A stretch of 50,564 nucleotides of DNA, taken from contig DDSN01000100.1 in NCBI GenBank assembly GCA_002343395.1, forward strand, positions 1 to 50,564, given 5' to 3'. The notes under the pieces are model-generated. The model ran no database searches. It had not been told where the DNA came from and saw nothing but the letters and a program-made list of their open reading frames with translations. Positions 41,643 to 49,232 of the stretch are shown here, one piece after another (the first letter of the stretch is position 1; every line of letters begins with the position of its first letter). This DNA comes from Hyphomonadaceae bacterium UBA2389 (GTDB lineage Bacteria; Pseudomonadota; Alphaproteobacteria; Caulobacterales; Aquidulcibacteraceae). The translations under genes were made by a program, and so were the position numbers.

Positions 41643-42664
41643 AGCGCTTTCTCCTGGCGCAAATGGATGGTTTCGCCGCGCGCCTTCATCGAAGACGTGG
41701 CGGCTTCAAGAACTTCGATCACGCGCAGGCCAAGCCGGCCATCCGTCATCGATGGTTTTCCGGTTTCGATGCAATCAAGGAAGTGTTCGCCCTCGACGCG
41801 CAGCGCTTCGGCCTCGTCAAGTTTCGGGGCCCACATGTCGCCGGTGCGATAACCGACGCGCATCTGGTAAATCTGCGCGGGGTCGTCGGTGAATGAGACG
41901 CCCTTATCATAGACCTTAAGTTTCTCCGACGGCTGGAGGTCGTCGTAGACGAACATTTTCTTGGCGCCGCCCACCAAGACCGTGCGCACCTTCACCGGCG
42001 CGAGCCAAGAACAGTTCACATGCCCAATGGCGCCGCTGTCATAGAACAAGGTGATGTATGCGAGGTTCTCGGGCGTCCCCGGAAAGTGGTTGATGCCGCC
42101 CGCGGAGACGGCGTTCGGCTGTTCTCCGAGCAAGTGATCGAGGATCGAAAAATCATGCACCGCGAGGTCGGAAATGACGCTGACATCGCGTTGAAACAGG
42201 CCGAGATTCACGCGCGTTGAATCGTAGTACAGCATCTTGCCGAGTTCGCCGTCCTTAACCAGCTCCTTCATCTTCTTCACCGCGCCGGTGTAGATGAAAG
42301 TGTGATCGACATGCAGGATGAGTTTGCGCTTGTCGGCCTCGTCGACGAGCTTTCGCGCTTGCAGTGACGTTTCCGTCATCGGCTTTTCGAGCCAGACGTG
42401 CTTGCCGGCTTTGAGCGCGGCCATGCCCAGTTCGAAATGCGTATTCACCGGGGTCGCTACCGCGATCGCGTCGATTTCCGGATCGCTGAGCAGGTCCTGG
42501 TAGTTCGTCGTGGTTTTCACCGCCGGGAAGCGGCGCGCCACGAGGTCAAGTTTCTTCGGGTCCAGGTCCGCGACGGCGGCGAGCCGCGCGCGCCCCAGCT
42601 CCGCGAAGTTGCGAACGAGGTTTGGTCCCCAATACCCGTATCCGATGACGCCAATTCTGATCAT
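41639..42664 (-). CDS. Gfo/Idh/MocA-family nucleotide-sugar dehydrogenase, WbpB-like
   Basis: A 341-residue NAD-dependent oxidoreductase. 'GVIGYGYWGPNLVRNF' is the Rossmann nucleotide loop, and K94 in 'HVWLEKPMTETS' is the family catalytic lysine. 'GLFQRDVSVISDLAVHDFSI' carries the D-x3-H pair. In WbpB-type enzymes this oxidises C3 of UDP-GlcNAcA before amination. Its stop overlaps the WbpE-like gene (ATGA), which supports that reading. No 6-dehydrogenase (WbpA) is in the window. Confidence 0.88.
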   Translation of the reverse strand: MIRIGVIGYGYWGPNLVRNFAELGRARLAAVADLDPKKLDLVARRFPAVKTTTNYQDLLSDPEIDAIAVATPVNTHFELGMAALKAGKHVWLEKPMTETSLQARKLVDEADKRKLILHVDHTFIYTGAVKKMKELVKDGELGKMLYYDSTRVNLGLFQRDVSVISDLAVHDFSILDHLLGEQPNAVSAGGINHFPGTPENLAYITLFYDSGAIGHVNCSWLAPVKVRTVLVGGAKKMFVYDDLQPSEKLKVYDKGVSFTDDPAQIYQMRVGYRTGDMWAPKLDEAEALRVEGEHFLDCIETGKPSMTDGRLGLRVIEVLEAATSSMKARGETIHLRQEKAL

Positions 42665-42699
42665 CCAGCCCGCCTATTCTAGTGCGTCCCCGACTTGGT

Positions 42700-43179
42700 T
42701 TACCGCTTTTCCCGCGTGTCGCCGACCACCTTGGCGGGCACGCCCGCGACGATGGCGTAGTCCGGCACATCCTTGGTCACGACTGCGCCAGCGCCTACCA
42801 ACGCGCCAGTGCCCCCGGTCACGCCGCCCATGATCGTGGCGTTCGAGCCAATCGAGGCGCGACGCTTGATCAGGGTTGGAACAACGGTCCAATCCGCTTC
42901 GCCCTGGGCGGAGCCGTCCTCGTTGGCGGCTGCTGGAAAGATGTCGTTAATAAACATGACGCCATGACCGACGAACACTTCATCCTCGATGGTCACGCCT
43001 TCGCAAATGAAGGTGTGGGAGGAGATCTTGCAACGTTCTCCCACCGCGGCGTTTTTTTGAATTTCCACGAAAGCGCCGACACGCGATCCGGCGCCGACGG
43101 CGCAGCCGTAAAGGTTAACGAGTTGCGGGTGGTGGATGGTAACGCCGTCCCCAAGCCGTACAGTGTCCGAAATCGGCAT
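42700..43179 (-). CDS. Left-handed beta-helix N-acetyltransferase, WbpD-like
   Basis: A 159-residue hexapeptide-repeat acetyltransferase. The repeats 'LYGCAVGAGSRVGAFVEIQK', 'AAVGERCKISSHTFICEGVT' and 'IGSNATIMGGVTGGTGALVG' make the prism-like helix. 'PTLIKRRASIGSNATI' and 'DVPDYAIVAGVPAKVVG' close it. WbpD-type enzymes acetylate the 3-amino group made by WbpE using acetyl-CoA, which fits the WbpB- and WbpE-like genes next to it. The ATG at 43179 begins 'MPISDTVRLGDGV'. A 35-bp gap separates it from the dehydrogenase. Confidence 0.87.
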   Translation of the reverse strand: MPISDTVRLGDGVTIHHPQLVNLYGCAVGAGSRVGAFVEIQKNAAVGERCKISSHTFICEGVTIEDEVFVGHGVMFINDIFPAAANEDGSAQGEADWTVVPTLIKRRASIGSNATIMGGVTGGTGALVGAGAVVTKDVPDYAIVAGVPAKVVGDTREKR

Positions 43180-43274
43180 CTCATTCCTCTACGCGCGTCG
43201 TTTCTCGCCCTTCGCAAGAACCTTGCCGCTCGCGCGGCGGTGCGCGCGGGAAATGCTGCAGGTGCGAAGGCGGC

Positions 43275-45509
43275 TTATTGAGCCGTTGAGGGAGGAGCTG
43301 GCAAGCGTTTTTCGGGTGCGCTGGCCGAGGCGGCGGCAACGAAATTAACCAGGGATCGAAAGCACGCTTTCGGTGAGAAATGGCCCTCGGCGCAGGCCAG
43401 GGCGCGTTTCGCGAGGTCCTCGCGTTCGCGGTCGTTCGACGACAGATTAATGACGGCTTGCGCGAATGAGCTGGGATCATCGGCCACGGCCATCGCGTTG
43501 ACGGTTTGGGCCTCGACGCCCTGGGTGGTGATGCTGGTGCCGACCACGGCCTTGCCCGCCGCAAGCGCCTCGACCAGTTTGATTTTGAGGCCGGAGCCGG
43601 TGAGCAGCGGCGAGATCACGATGCCTGCTTGGGCGTAGAGTGGCGCGAGATTTTGAACCACGCCAAGAAAGTTCACACCTTCTGGCGCTTGGTGAATTGC
43701 GCGCGCCACGGAGCCCGCAACCTGCAAGCAGGCGTTCGGCCGTGCCGCGCGCACCGCCGGCCACACGTCTTTGAAGAACCACTGAAGGCCGATGATATTT
43801 GGCGCTGTGTTGGAACCGACAAACAAAAGGCGGTCGGGCTCGCCGGGCTGAGGGCGGGGCGCTGTGGGCACGGCGTGCGGCGCGGTGAGCACTGTGCGGT
43901 TAGGTAGAGCGGCGGCGACCTTCGACGCTTCGTCATGCTGAATGGCGATGACGGCGTCCGCCATGCTTAGCAATCGGAATTCGGCGTCCGGCGGGAGTTC
44001 CGTTACCTGCTGCTCGCTCGCGTCGGTGACGCGGCCGGACAACAGGTCGTGCATGATGACTAGGCTGGGCGCATCAGGCGCCAAGGCGTACGGCGCGTAA
44101 GGCGCCAAGAACGCATAGTCGCAGAGCACCGCCATTGGATTGGGCGCTACGGCGCGGGCGACGAACAACGCTTCGTCACGCGTGACGGGTGCGGACTTGT
44201 CGTAAACCGCGGGCGCCGACAGGTGCGCTTTGAAGCCCATACGGCGAAGGGCTGCGTCAAGAATGGCGAGCGCGGACGCAAGCCATAACCGCGGATCGCG
44301 CGCCAAAATCACATTGCCGACCCGAAGGCCGTTTTTGATCAGAACCCGATGAAAAACGCTCATTTCTGTGCGTAGGCGCAGCATCGCCCAGCGCCCGAAA
44401 ATATGCTGCGAGACGCCGACATAATCGACGTCATAGCCGGCGTCGGTCAAAGCATTCGAGAGCGCCAGGACGTAAGCGGAACTGCCGTTCGCAGCGCCGA
44501 CGATCCGTTGCCGAGACAGGAGCGTGACGCGGGGGCGTGTTTGCACCCTTTGGCGTCTGGCGAACGGGCGCGCGAGGCGCGCCAGAAGCGGGGCGCGGAG
44601 CAGGGCTAGCGCGCCGGGGCGCTTCGCCGCGACGTTAATGACACGGGTCCAGTCACGCGCCTTCAGCGCCGCTATAAGATTTGTGAACGCCAACGCATCG
44701 GCGCGCGCCGCCGCGCCGCGCGCCAGGGCCTGGTCAAGAGCCGGATCGGCGCAAGGCGCAAGCGCGGCATAGGCGTGGTCGAGCGCTTCGATGGCCGCCG
44801 TGTCGAGCCGATGCGAAATCGACGCCGCATGCTTGCGGTAGAAATAACCGGGTGTCGGATAAATCCGCATGCGCGCGCCGCCAATGAGAAGGCGGAGGAC
44901 GAGGTCGGAATCCTCGGCGATGCGTAGGCTTTCGTCGTAGCATAGCGGCAGGGTCCGGCGAAAAATCGGCTTCAGATAGCCAAGCGCCGGCCCCGCGCCG
45001 AGCATCCTGTTGCTGCGCTCGTAGGCGGACGCTTCAACCCACCGCGGTTCGCGCGCGAACGCGCCGCGCAGGTGGCCGTGGGGAAGTCGCGCGCCATCTT
45101 CGTAAAAGGTGATCAGATCGTCGGCGGCGATATCGGCCTTATCGCGCTCCGCAGCAGCCACGAGGCGCTCCACGCGGTCGCGGGCGATGTAATCGTCATT
45201 ATCCACGATGACGACCCAGGCGCCGCGCGCAACGCTTAGCGCCCGATTGCGCGCCGCCGCCGGTCCCGAGCGCCCCGCGCCCCTGACAATGACAAGCCGT
45301 GGGTCGCCCTCCGCCGCCGCGCGTGCGATCGCAAGGCTTTCATCCGTGGAGCCGTCGTCGCTGACGATCAGTTCCAGCGATGTCTCGGTTTGGCGCAGCA
45401 CGGAGCGCACGGCTGCGGCGATATGAGCCGCGCCATTGTAATTGGCCATCACGACCGACACGCGCGGCGGCGCCGCGCTTGCGTCTTGTTCAGCCGTGAC
45501 CGTGTCCAT
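43275..45509 (-). CDS. Bifunctional GT2-GT4 fusion glycosyltransferase
   Basis: A 744-residue fusion. The first 280 or so residues are a GT2 domain: 'RVSVVMANYNGAAHIAAAVR', 'LIVSDDGSTDESLA' (51-56 region), metal-binding 'VIVDNDDYIARDRVERLV' and 'RIAEDSDLVLRLLIGG'. From about 330 a GT-B domain starts ('RVTLLSRQRIVGAANGSSAY') and ends with the GT4 donor loop 'LTGSGLKIKLVEALAAGKAV'. One protein could thus add two successive sugars. It is the first gene of the minus-strand amino-sugar/ABC operon. The ATG at 45509 removes a 23-residue 5' extension that would lie in the promoter. Confidence 0.88.
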   Translation of the reverse strand: MDTVTAEQDASAAPPRVSVVMANYNGAAHIAAAVRSVLRQTETSLELIVSDDGSTDESLAIARAAAEGDPRLVIVRGAGRSGPAAARNRALSVARGAWVVIVDNDDYIARDRVERLVAAAERDKADIAADDLITFYEDGARLPHGHLRGAFAREPRWVEASAYERSNRMLGAGPALGYLKPIFRRTLPLCYDESLRIAEDSDLVLRLLIGGARMRIYPTPGYFYRKHAASISHRLDTAAIEALDHAYAALAPCADPALDQALARGAAARADALAFTNLIAALKARDWTRVINVAAKRPGALALLRAPLLARLARPFARRQRVQTRPRVTLLSRQRIVGAANGSSAYVLALSNALTDAGYDVDYVGVSQHIFGRWAMLRLRTEMSVFHRVLIKNGLRVGNVILARDPRLWLASALAILDAALRRMGFKAHLSAPAVYDKSAPVTRDEALFVARAVAPNPMAVLCDYAFLAPYAPYALAPDAPSLVIMHDLLSGRVTDASEQQVTELPPDAEFRLLSMADAVIAIQHDEASKVAAALPNRTVLTAPHAVPTAPRPQPGEPDRLLFVGSNTAPNIIGLQWFFKDVWPAVRAARPNACLQVAGSVARAIHQAPEGVNFLGVVQNLAPLYAQAGIVISPLLTGSGLKIKLVEALAAGKAVVGTSITTQGVEAQTVNAMAVADDPSSFAQAVINLSSNDREREDLAKRALACAEGHFSPKACFRSLVNFVAAASASAPEKRLPAPPSTAQ

Positions 45510-45603
45510 CTGGCTTTCGCTGCAAGTTCCGCTCCTCGCGCACCATTGCCGGCGCGCGCTGGCGATTGCCAGAGACATAGTGAACAGCCTATCAATCCGG
45601 ACG
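45510..45603. promoter_or_regulatory. Divergent intergenic region, polysaccharide operon / phosphatase
   Basis: This 94-bp gap separates the start of the ten-gene minus-strand operon from the PPP-phosphatase gene and must carry the promoter for each. I recognise no operator. Confidence 0.3.
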
Positions 45604-46380
45604 ATGGATCTGTTTGCGCTGTTCGCGCGTTCGCCGCCGCCGGCCAGATTCCCAGAGGGCAGGGTAGGCTACGCCGTCGGCGATATTCATGGTCGCGCCG
45701 ATCTGCTGGCGGACATGCTGTCGGAGCTGGAGGCGCGGCTGCGCGATGATCTCGCCGCAGGGGCGTCGCCGGTTGTGATCTTCTTGGGCGACTATGTGGA
45801 TCGGGGTCCGGACAGCCGGGGCGTGCTGGATCTTTTGCTGGCGCGACGCCTCGTTGGGGCGAAGGTGCATTACCTGCGCGGCAATCACGAGCAATCCATG
45901 CTCGCGTTTATCGACGAACCTCTGTCGAACAAGGCGTGGCTGCTGCAAGGCGGCGCGGAGACGCTCCTTTCCTATGGCGTCCAGCCGCCGTCTCCCTTGA
46001 ACGCGACCGATTCAGATTGGATCGGCGTCGCCCAGTTGCTCAGGGCGCGGCTGCCCGACGAGCACTACGCCTTCCTGGCGGGGCTTGAGCGGTATGTTGC
46101 GCTCGGCGGCTATGCGTTTGTCCATGCAGGGGTGGACGCCAGCAAATCGCTCGAAAATCAGACGGACGCCGCGCTCTACTGGAGCCGCAAGCAGTTCCTG
46201 GCGAGCAAACGCAGGTTTTCGCATCGGGTCGTGCATGGCCACACCCCTGTGGACCAGCCGTATGCCGACGCTCGCCGGGTCGCGGTTGATACCGGCGCCT
46301 ACGCCTCGGGGCGGCTGACGGCGGCGCGTTTCGAAGGCGATGCGGTGTCCTTCCTGACGGTCGCCAAGCGCAGCCGGTAA
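45604..46380 (+). CDS. PPP-family serine/threonine protein phosphatase-like enzyme
   Basis: A 258-residue metallophosphoesterase. The signature motifs are 'GDIHG' (26-30), 'GDYVDRG' (62-68) and 'GNHE' (93-96), with the later histidines in 'FVHAGVD' and 'VVHGHTP', so both metal sites look intact. Such small PPP enzymes dephosphorylate proteins, and some act on diadenosine polyphosphates. The ATG at 45604 is the best start; the frame upstream lacks a sensible N-terminus. It is divergent from the polysaccharide operon and could in principle oppose the Wzc-type kinase, but this is only suggested by position. Confidence 0.88.
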   Translation: MDLFALFARSPPPARFPEGRVGYAVGDIHGRADLLADMLSELEARLRDDLAAGASPVVIFLGDYVDRGPDSRGVLDLLLARRLVGAKVHYLRGNHEQSMLAFIDEPLSNKAWLLQGGAETLLSYGVQPPSPLNATDSDWIGVAQLLRARLPDEHYAFLAGLERYVALGGYAFVHAGVDASKSLENQTDAALYWSRKQFLASKRRFSHRVVHGHTPVDQPYADARRVAVDTGAYASGRLTAARFEGDAVSFLTVAKRSR

Positions 46381-46400
46381 CGGGCGTGAGGCGGGCGCCG

Positions 46401-46437
46401 GCCGGGACGACTTGCCCCGCTTGTTCCCCGTCCCGGC
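46401..46437 (+). terminator. Strong hairpin after the phosphatase gene
   Basis: Nine-base perfect arms GCCGGGACG (46401-46409) and CGTCCCGGC (46429-46437) lie 20 bp after the stop. A short TTT follows at 46441-46444. It could be an intrinsic terminator or a leader hairpin of the transhydrogenase operon. Confidence 0.4.
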
Positions 46438-46476
46438 GCAGTTTACACCCGAGCCCGAAAGCGAGGAGGTTTCGGC

Positions 46477-46782
46477 ATGGCGCAAAGCGGCCAGTCGCAC
46501 GGGCACATGGACATTCAAGGCCAACGCGACACGTACTCGGGTTTTCTGTCGGCTTCGCTGTGGTGCGGCGGCTTGGTCATTCAGGGCGTTGCGCTGTTGA
46601 CGCTTGCGTTCGCGATCGGGAGCGGCTGGTGGGCTGGATTGGCGGCTTTTGTCGTGATTGGCGCCGCGCTGGGCCTGCTGTTCCGCATGTCGGGCGTGTA
46701 CTGGGCGGTGCAAATCGCGCTCTGGATTGTTCTCGCCATTGGCGGTGTGGTCGTGCCGGCGCTCGCCGGCCTGATGGGCTGA
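46477..46782 (+). CDS. aa3-type cytochrome c oxidase subunit IV-like membrane protein
   Basis: A 101-residue protein beginning with a His-rich segment and 'HGHMDIQGQRDTYSGF', which matches the bacterial aa3-type oxidase subunit IV pattern (HGxMD-x2-Q-x3-T-F/Y-x-G-F). Three membrane spans follow at about 28-50, 53-70 and 76-98, more than the single span of the classic subunit. It therefore may not be part of cytochrome oxidase. Similar small proteins precede transhydrogenase genes in other alphaproteobacteria. GAGGAGG (46463-46469) lies seven bases before the ATG, a strong ribosome-binding site. Confidence 0.75.
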   Translation: MAQSGQSHGHMDIQGQRDTYSGFLSASLWCGGLVIQGVALLTLAFAIGSGWWAGLAAFVVIGAALGLLFRMSGVYWAVQIALWIVLAIGGVVVPALAGLMG

Positions 46783-46786
46783 CGCC

Positions 46787-47923
46787 TTGAAGATCGCCGT
46801 CCTCAAGGAAAGCGCGCCCGGAGAAACGCGCGTCGCCGCCACGCCGGAAACGGTCAAGAAGTTTGTCGGGCTGGGTCACAGCGTCAGCGTTCAAACGGGT
46901 GCGGGCGTCGGCGCCAGCGCTCTGGACGATCAGTACAAGGCGGCCGGCGCCGACATCAGCGCCGACGGCGGTGTAAGCGGTGCGGATCTCGTGTTGAAGG
47001 TGCGCCGGCCGACGGATGGCGAGATCGCCGCCATGCGATCCGGCGCGGGCTTCTGCGCGCTCCTGGAGCCGTACGGCGACCGGGGCGTCATGGAGGTCCT
47101 CGCGGCGAAAAGGATCGACGCGCTGGCGATGGAGTTCATTCCGCGCATCAGTCGCGCGCAATCGATGGATGCGCTCAGTTCGCAGGCCAACCTGGCTGGT
47201 TATCGCGCCGTGATCGAAGCGGCGACGCTCTATGGCCGTGCGTTTCCCATGATGATGACGGCGGCGGGAACGGTCGCGGCCGCGAAAGTATTCGTCATGG
47301 GAGTTGGTGTTGCGGGGTTGCAGGCGATCGCGACGGCGCGCCGGCTTGGGGCGGTGGTGAGCGCCACGGACGTCCGCCCAGCCACGAAGGAGCAAGTGGC
47401 TTCGCTGGGCGCGAAGTTTGTTGCGGTTGAGGACGAGGAATTCAAACAGGCGGAAACCGCCGCCGGTTACGCCAAGCCGATGAGCGCGGAATACCAAGCC
47501 AAGCAGGCGGCGCTCGTCTCCGAGCACATCGCCAAGCAGGATATCGTGATCACCACCGCGCTTATCCCAGGACGCGCCGCGCCGGTCCTAGTGAGCGAAG
47601 CGCAAGTCAAAAGCATGCGGCCGGGCGCTGTGATCGTCGATCTTGCGGTGGCGCAGGGGGGCAATTGTCCGCTCTCGAAGCCCGACGCTTTGGTGGAGAT
47701 CGGCGGCGTGAAGATCATGGGCTTCACCAATCTGCCGGCGCGTCTCGGCGCGGATGCGTCTTCGCTCTACGCGAAGAACTTGCTCAACCTCCTGCCGCTG
47801 TTGGCCGACAAAGACACGAAAGCCTTCGCGCCTCATTGGGATGACGAGATTATCCAAGGCGCCATGCTCACGCGTGGCGGCGCGCTGGTGCATCCGCATT
47901 TCGCGCCGAAGAGCGCTGCATGA
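46787..47923 (+). CDS. pntAA: NAD(P) transhydrogenase subunit alpha, NAD-binding part
   Basis: A 378-residue domain I protein that binds NAD(H). It starts at a TTG (46787) with 'MKIAVLKESAPGETRVAATP', the conserved AlaDH/PNT N-terminus, and the Rossmann loop is 'VFVMGVGVAGLQAIATARRL'. 'VVSATDVRPATKEQVASLGA' and the flexible-loop region 'GYAKPMSAEYQAKQAALVSE' match. It transfers hydride between NADH and NADP+ driven by proton flow. In alphaproteobacteria the alpha chain is split in two, as here, but a SnoaL-like gene sits between the parts. No good ribosome-binding site precedes the TTG, so translational coupling to the upstream gene is likely. Confidence 0.93.
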   Translation: MKIAVLKESAPGETRVAATPETVKKFVGLGHSVSVQTGAGVGASALDDQYKAAGADISADGGVSGADLVLKVRRPTDGEIAAMRSGAGFCALLEPYGDRGVMEVLAAKRIDALAMEFIPRISRAQSMDALSSQANLAGYRAVIEAATLYGRAFPMMMTAAGTVAAAKVFVMGVGVAGLQAIATARRLGAVVSATDVRPATKEQVASLGAKFVAVEDEEFKQAETAAGYAKPMSAEYQAKQAALVSEHIAKQDIVITTALIPGRAAPVLVSEAQVKSMRPGAVIVDLAVAQGGNCPLSKPDALVEIGGVKIMGFTNLPARLGADASSLYAKNLLNLLPLLADKDTKAFAPHWDDEIIQGAMLTRGGALVHPHFAPKSAA

Positions 47924-48270
47924 ACGACGCCGACTTCGCCCGCCGATATTACGCCGCCTGGAATGCGCGCAATCTGGAGGCGATACTCGCGCTTTACGCG
48001 GACGACATAGAATTTTCCTCGCCGTATATCGCGGCCCTGGGATTTTCCGCCGATGGCGTCATCCATGGCAAGCCGATGCTGCGGGCGTATTTCGAGCGCG
48101 CCTTGGAGCGCGCGCCCGAGCTGACGTTCAAACCCGAGGGGCTCTGCGTCGGCGCGCGTGGGCATACGCTCATTTACCGCAATCATCGTGGCGAGCGCGC
48201 GGCGGAAGTTCACGAACTGGACGCAGCGGGGCTCGTTGTCCGCGCGGACGCCACCTACGAAACCGCTTAA
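47920..48270 (+). CDS. SnoaL/NTF2-like protein inside the pnt operon
   Basis: A 116-residue cystatin-fold protein. 'DADFARRYYAAWNARNLEA' and 'ILALYADDIEFSSPYI' are the usual first helix and strand, and 'GKPMLRAYFERALERAPELT' the third helix. Members are isomerases, hydrolases or ligand-binding proteins. The ATGA overlap with the pntAA stop shows co-translation, which puts it between the two halves of the alpha subunit. The role is unknown. Confidence 0.8.
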   Translation: MNDADFARRYYAAWNARNLEAILALYADDIEFSSPYIAALGFSADGVIHGKPMLRAYFERALERAPELTFKPEGLCVGARGHTLIYRNHRGERAAEVHELDAAGLVVRADATYETA

Positions 48271-48298
48271 GGGACCGCGCGCGGTCCGGGAGATAAAG

Positions 48299-48601
48299 AT
48301 GGTCGATCCGTTTGTTTTTTATCTCGCGATTTTCGTGCTCGCGATTTTCGTCGGCTACTACGTTGTTTGGTCGGTGACGCCAGCGCTGCACACGCCGCTT
48401 ATGGCGGTCACCAACGCGATTTCCTCGGTGATCATCGTCGGCGCTCTGATCGCGGCGGCGGCGAGCAGCGCGACGGAGACCGGCTGGATCGCGAAAGGCG
48501 CAGGCGGGTTGGCCGCGGCGTTGGCGGCGGTGAACATTTTTGGCGGCTTTCTCGTCACCCAACGCATGCTCGCCATGTACAAGAAGAAAGAGAAGAAGTG
48601 A
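48299..48601 (+). CDS. pntAB: NAD(P) transhydrogenase subunit alpha, membrane part
   Basis: A 100-residue polytopic protein with three to four spans. 'FYLAIFVLAIFVGYYVVWSV' and 'TPALHTPLMAVTNAISSVII' are the signature of the PntA membrane segment (PNTB-4TM), with the conserved histidine in 'ALHTPLM' and asparagine in 'VTNAIS'. It helps form the proton channel with PntB. It starts at the ATG at 48299, after the SnoaL-like gene by 28 bp. Downstream a 206-aa membrane gene separates it from pntB. Confidence 0.93.
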   Translation: MVDPFVFYLAIFVLAIFVGYYVVWSVTPALHTPLMAVTNAISSVIIVGALIAAAASSATETGWIAKGAGGLAAALAAVNIFGGFLVTQRMLAMYKKKEKK

Positions 48602-48605
48602 GCCG

Positions 48606-49226
48606 ATGACGCCAGCGGACTGGCGCGCGCTGATCGAGGCCTACCTCGACGGACGCCTCTCCGCGGAGGCGTTTATGCGCCGCTTTATCGAAGGATGGAC
48701 CGCGGGGGCGCCGCTCCCGCGCGCGATTGCCGACCTGCAGGTCGTTGTCGAGCAGTTCGAGGCGCGGGTTCGCGGCGCTGGCGAGGAGGGCGCGGTCGAG
48801 GACGATGATTTGCGCCAAGCCGCGCAGCGGGCGCGCGCGCTGCTGCAGGAAGAACCGGCGGTCGCGCCCCACACCTTTGATCGCACCCGCGCACGCGAGG
48901 ATATGCGGCGTTTCCAAGTCCAGATGACGGGCTGCGCCGGCGTGGGGTGTCTCCTCGTACTCATCTGGGTCGGCCTGTCGCTGCTTCAAGTTTTTTTCGT
49001 CATCGAATGGGTGCAGCGCAATTTCGAATGGCCGGCGTTGTTCTCGACCATTGGCGGTTTCGTTCTCGCGTTCGTTCCGGTCATAGGCAACGTGCTCGCC
49101 TTTCTGGGCGCCACCGAGTTTTGGCATTGGCCGACTTGGGTGGCGGCTATCGTTTTCTTCGCCGCCCCCGCGGCGACACTCATCTCGGGCTGGACGCGTT
49201 GGCGTCGGTTCGGACCAAGGGGCTGA
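48606..49226 (+). CDS. Membrane protein of unknown function inside the pnt operon
   Basis: A 206-residue protein. The first 100 residues are soluble and helical ('DWRALIEAYLDGRLSAEAFM' then 'RRFIEGW'), weakly like the helical start of colicin-immunity-type proteins, with an acidic stretch at 55-70. Membrane spans lie at about 111-133 ('CAGVGCLLVLIWVGLSLLQV'), 145-168 and 176-194, the last followed by a basic C-terminus. It starts four bases after the pntAB stop and its stop overlaps the ribosome-binding region of pntB. I do not recognise the family. Confidence 0.75.
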   Translation: MTPADWRALIEAYLDGRLSAEAFMRRFIEGWTAGAPLPRAIADLQVVVEQFEARVRGAGEEGAVEDDDLRQAAQRARALLQEEPAVAPHTFDRTRAREDMRRFQVQMTGCAGVGCLLVLIWVGLSLLQVFFVIEWVQRNFEWPALFSTIGGFVLAFVPVIGNVLAFLGATEFWHWPTWVAAIVFFAAPAATLISGWTRWRRFGPRG

Positions 49227-49232
49227 AATCAC

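Noticed and set aside
40767..41852. 361-aa plus-strand frame over the aminotransferase and dehydrogenase genes
   Set aside because: It spans two well-supported minus-strand genes and shows no domain.
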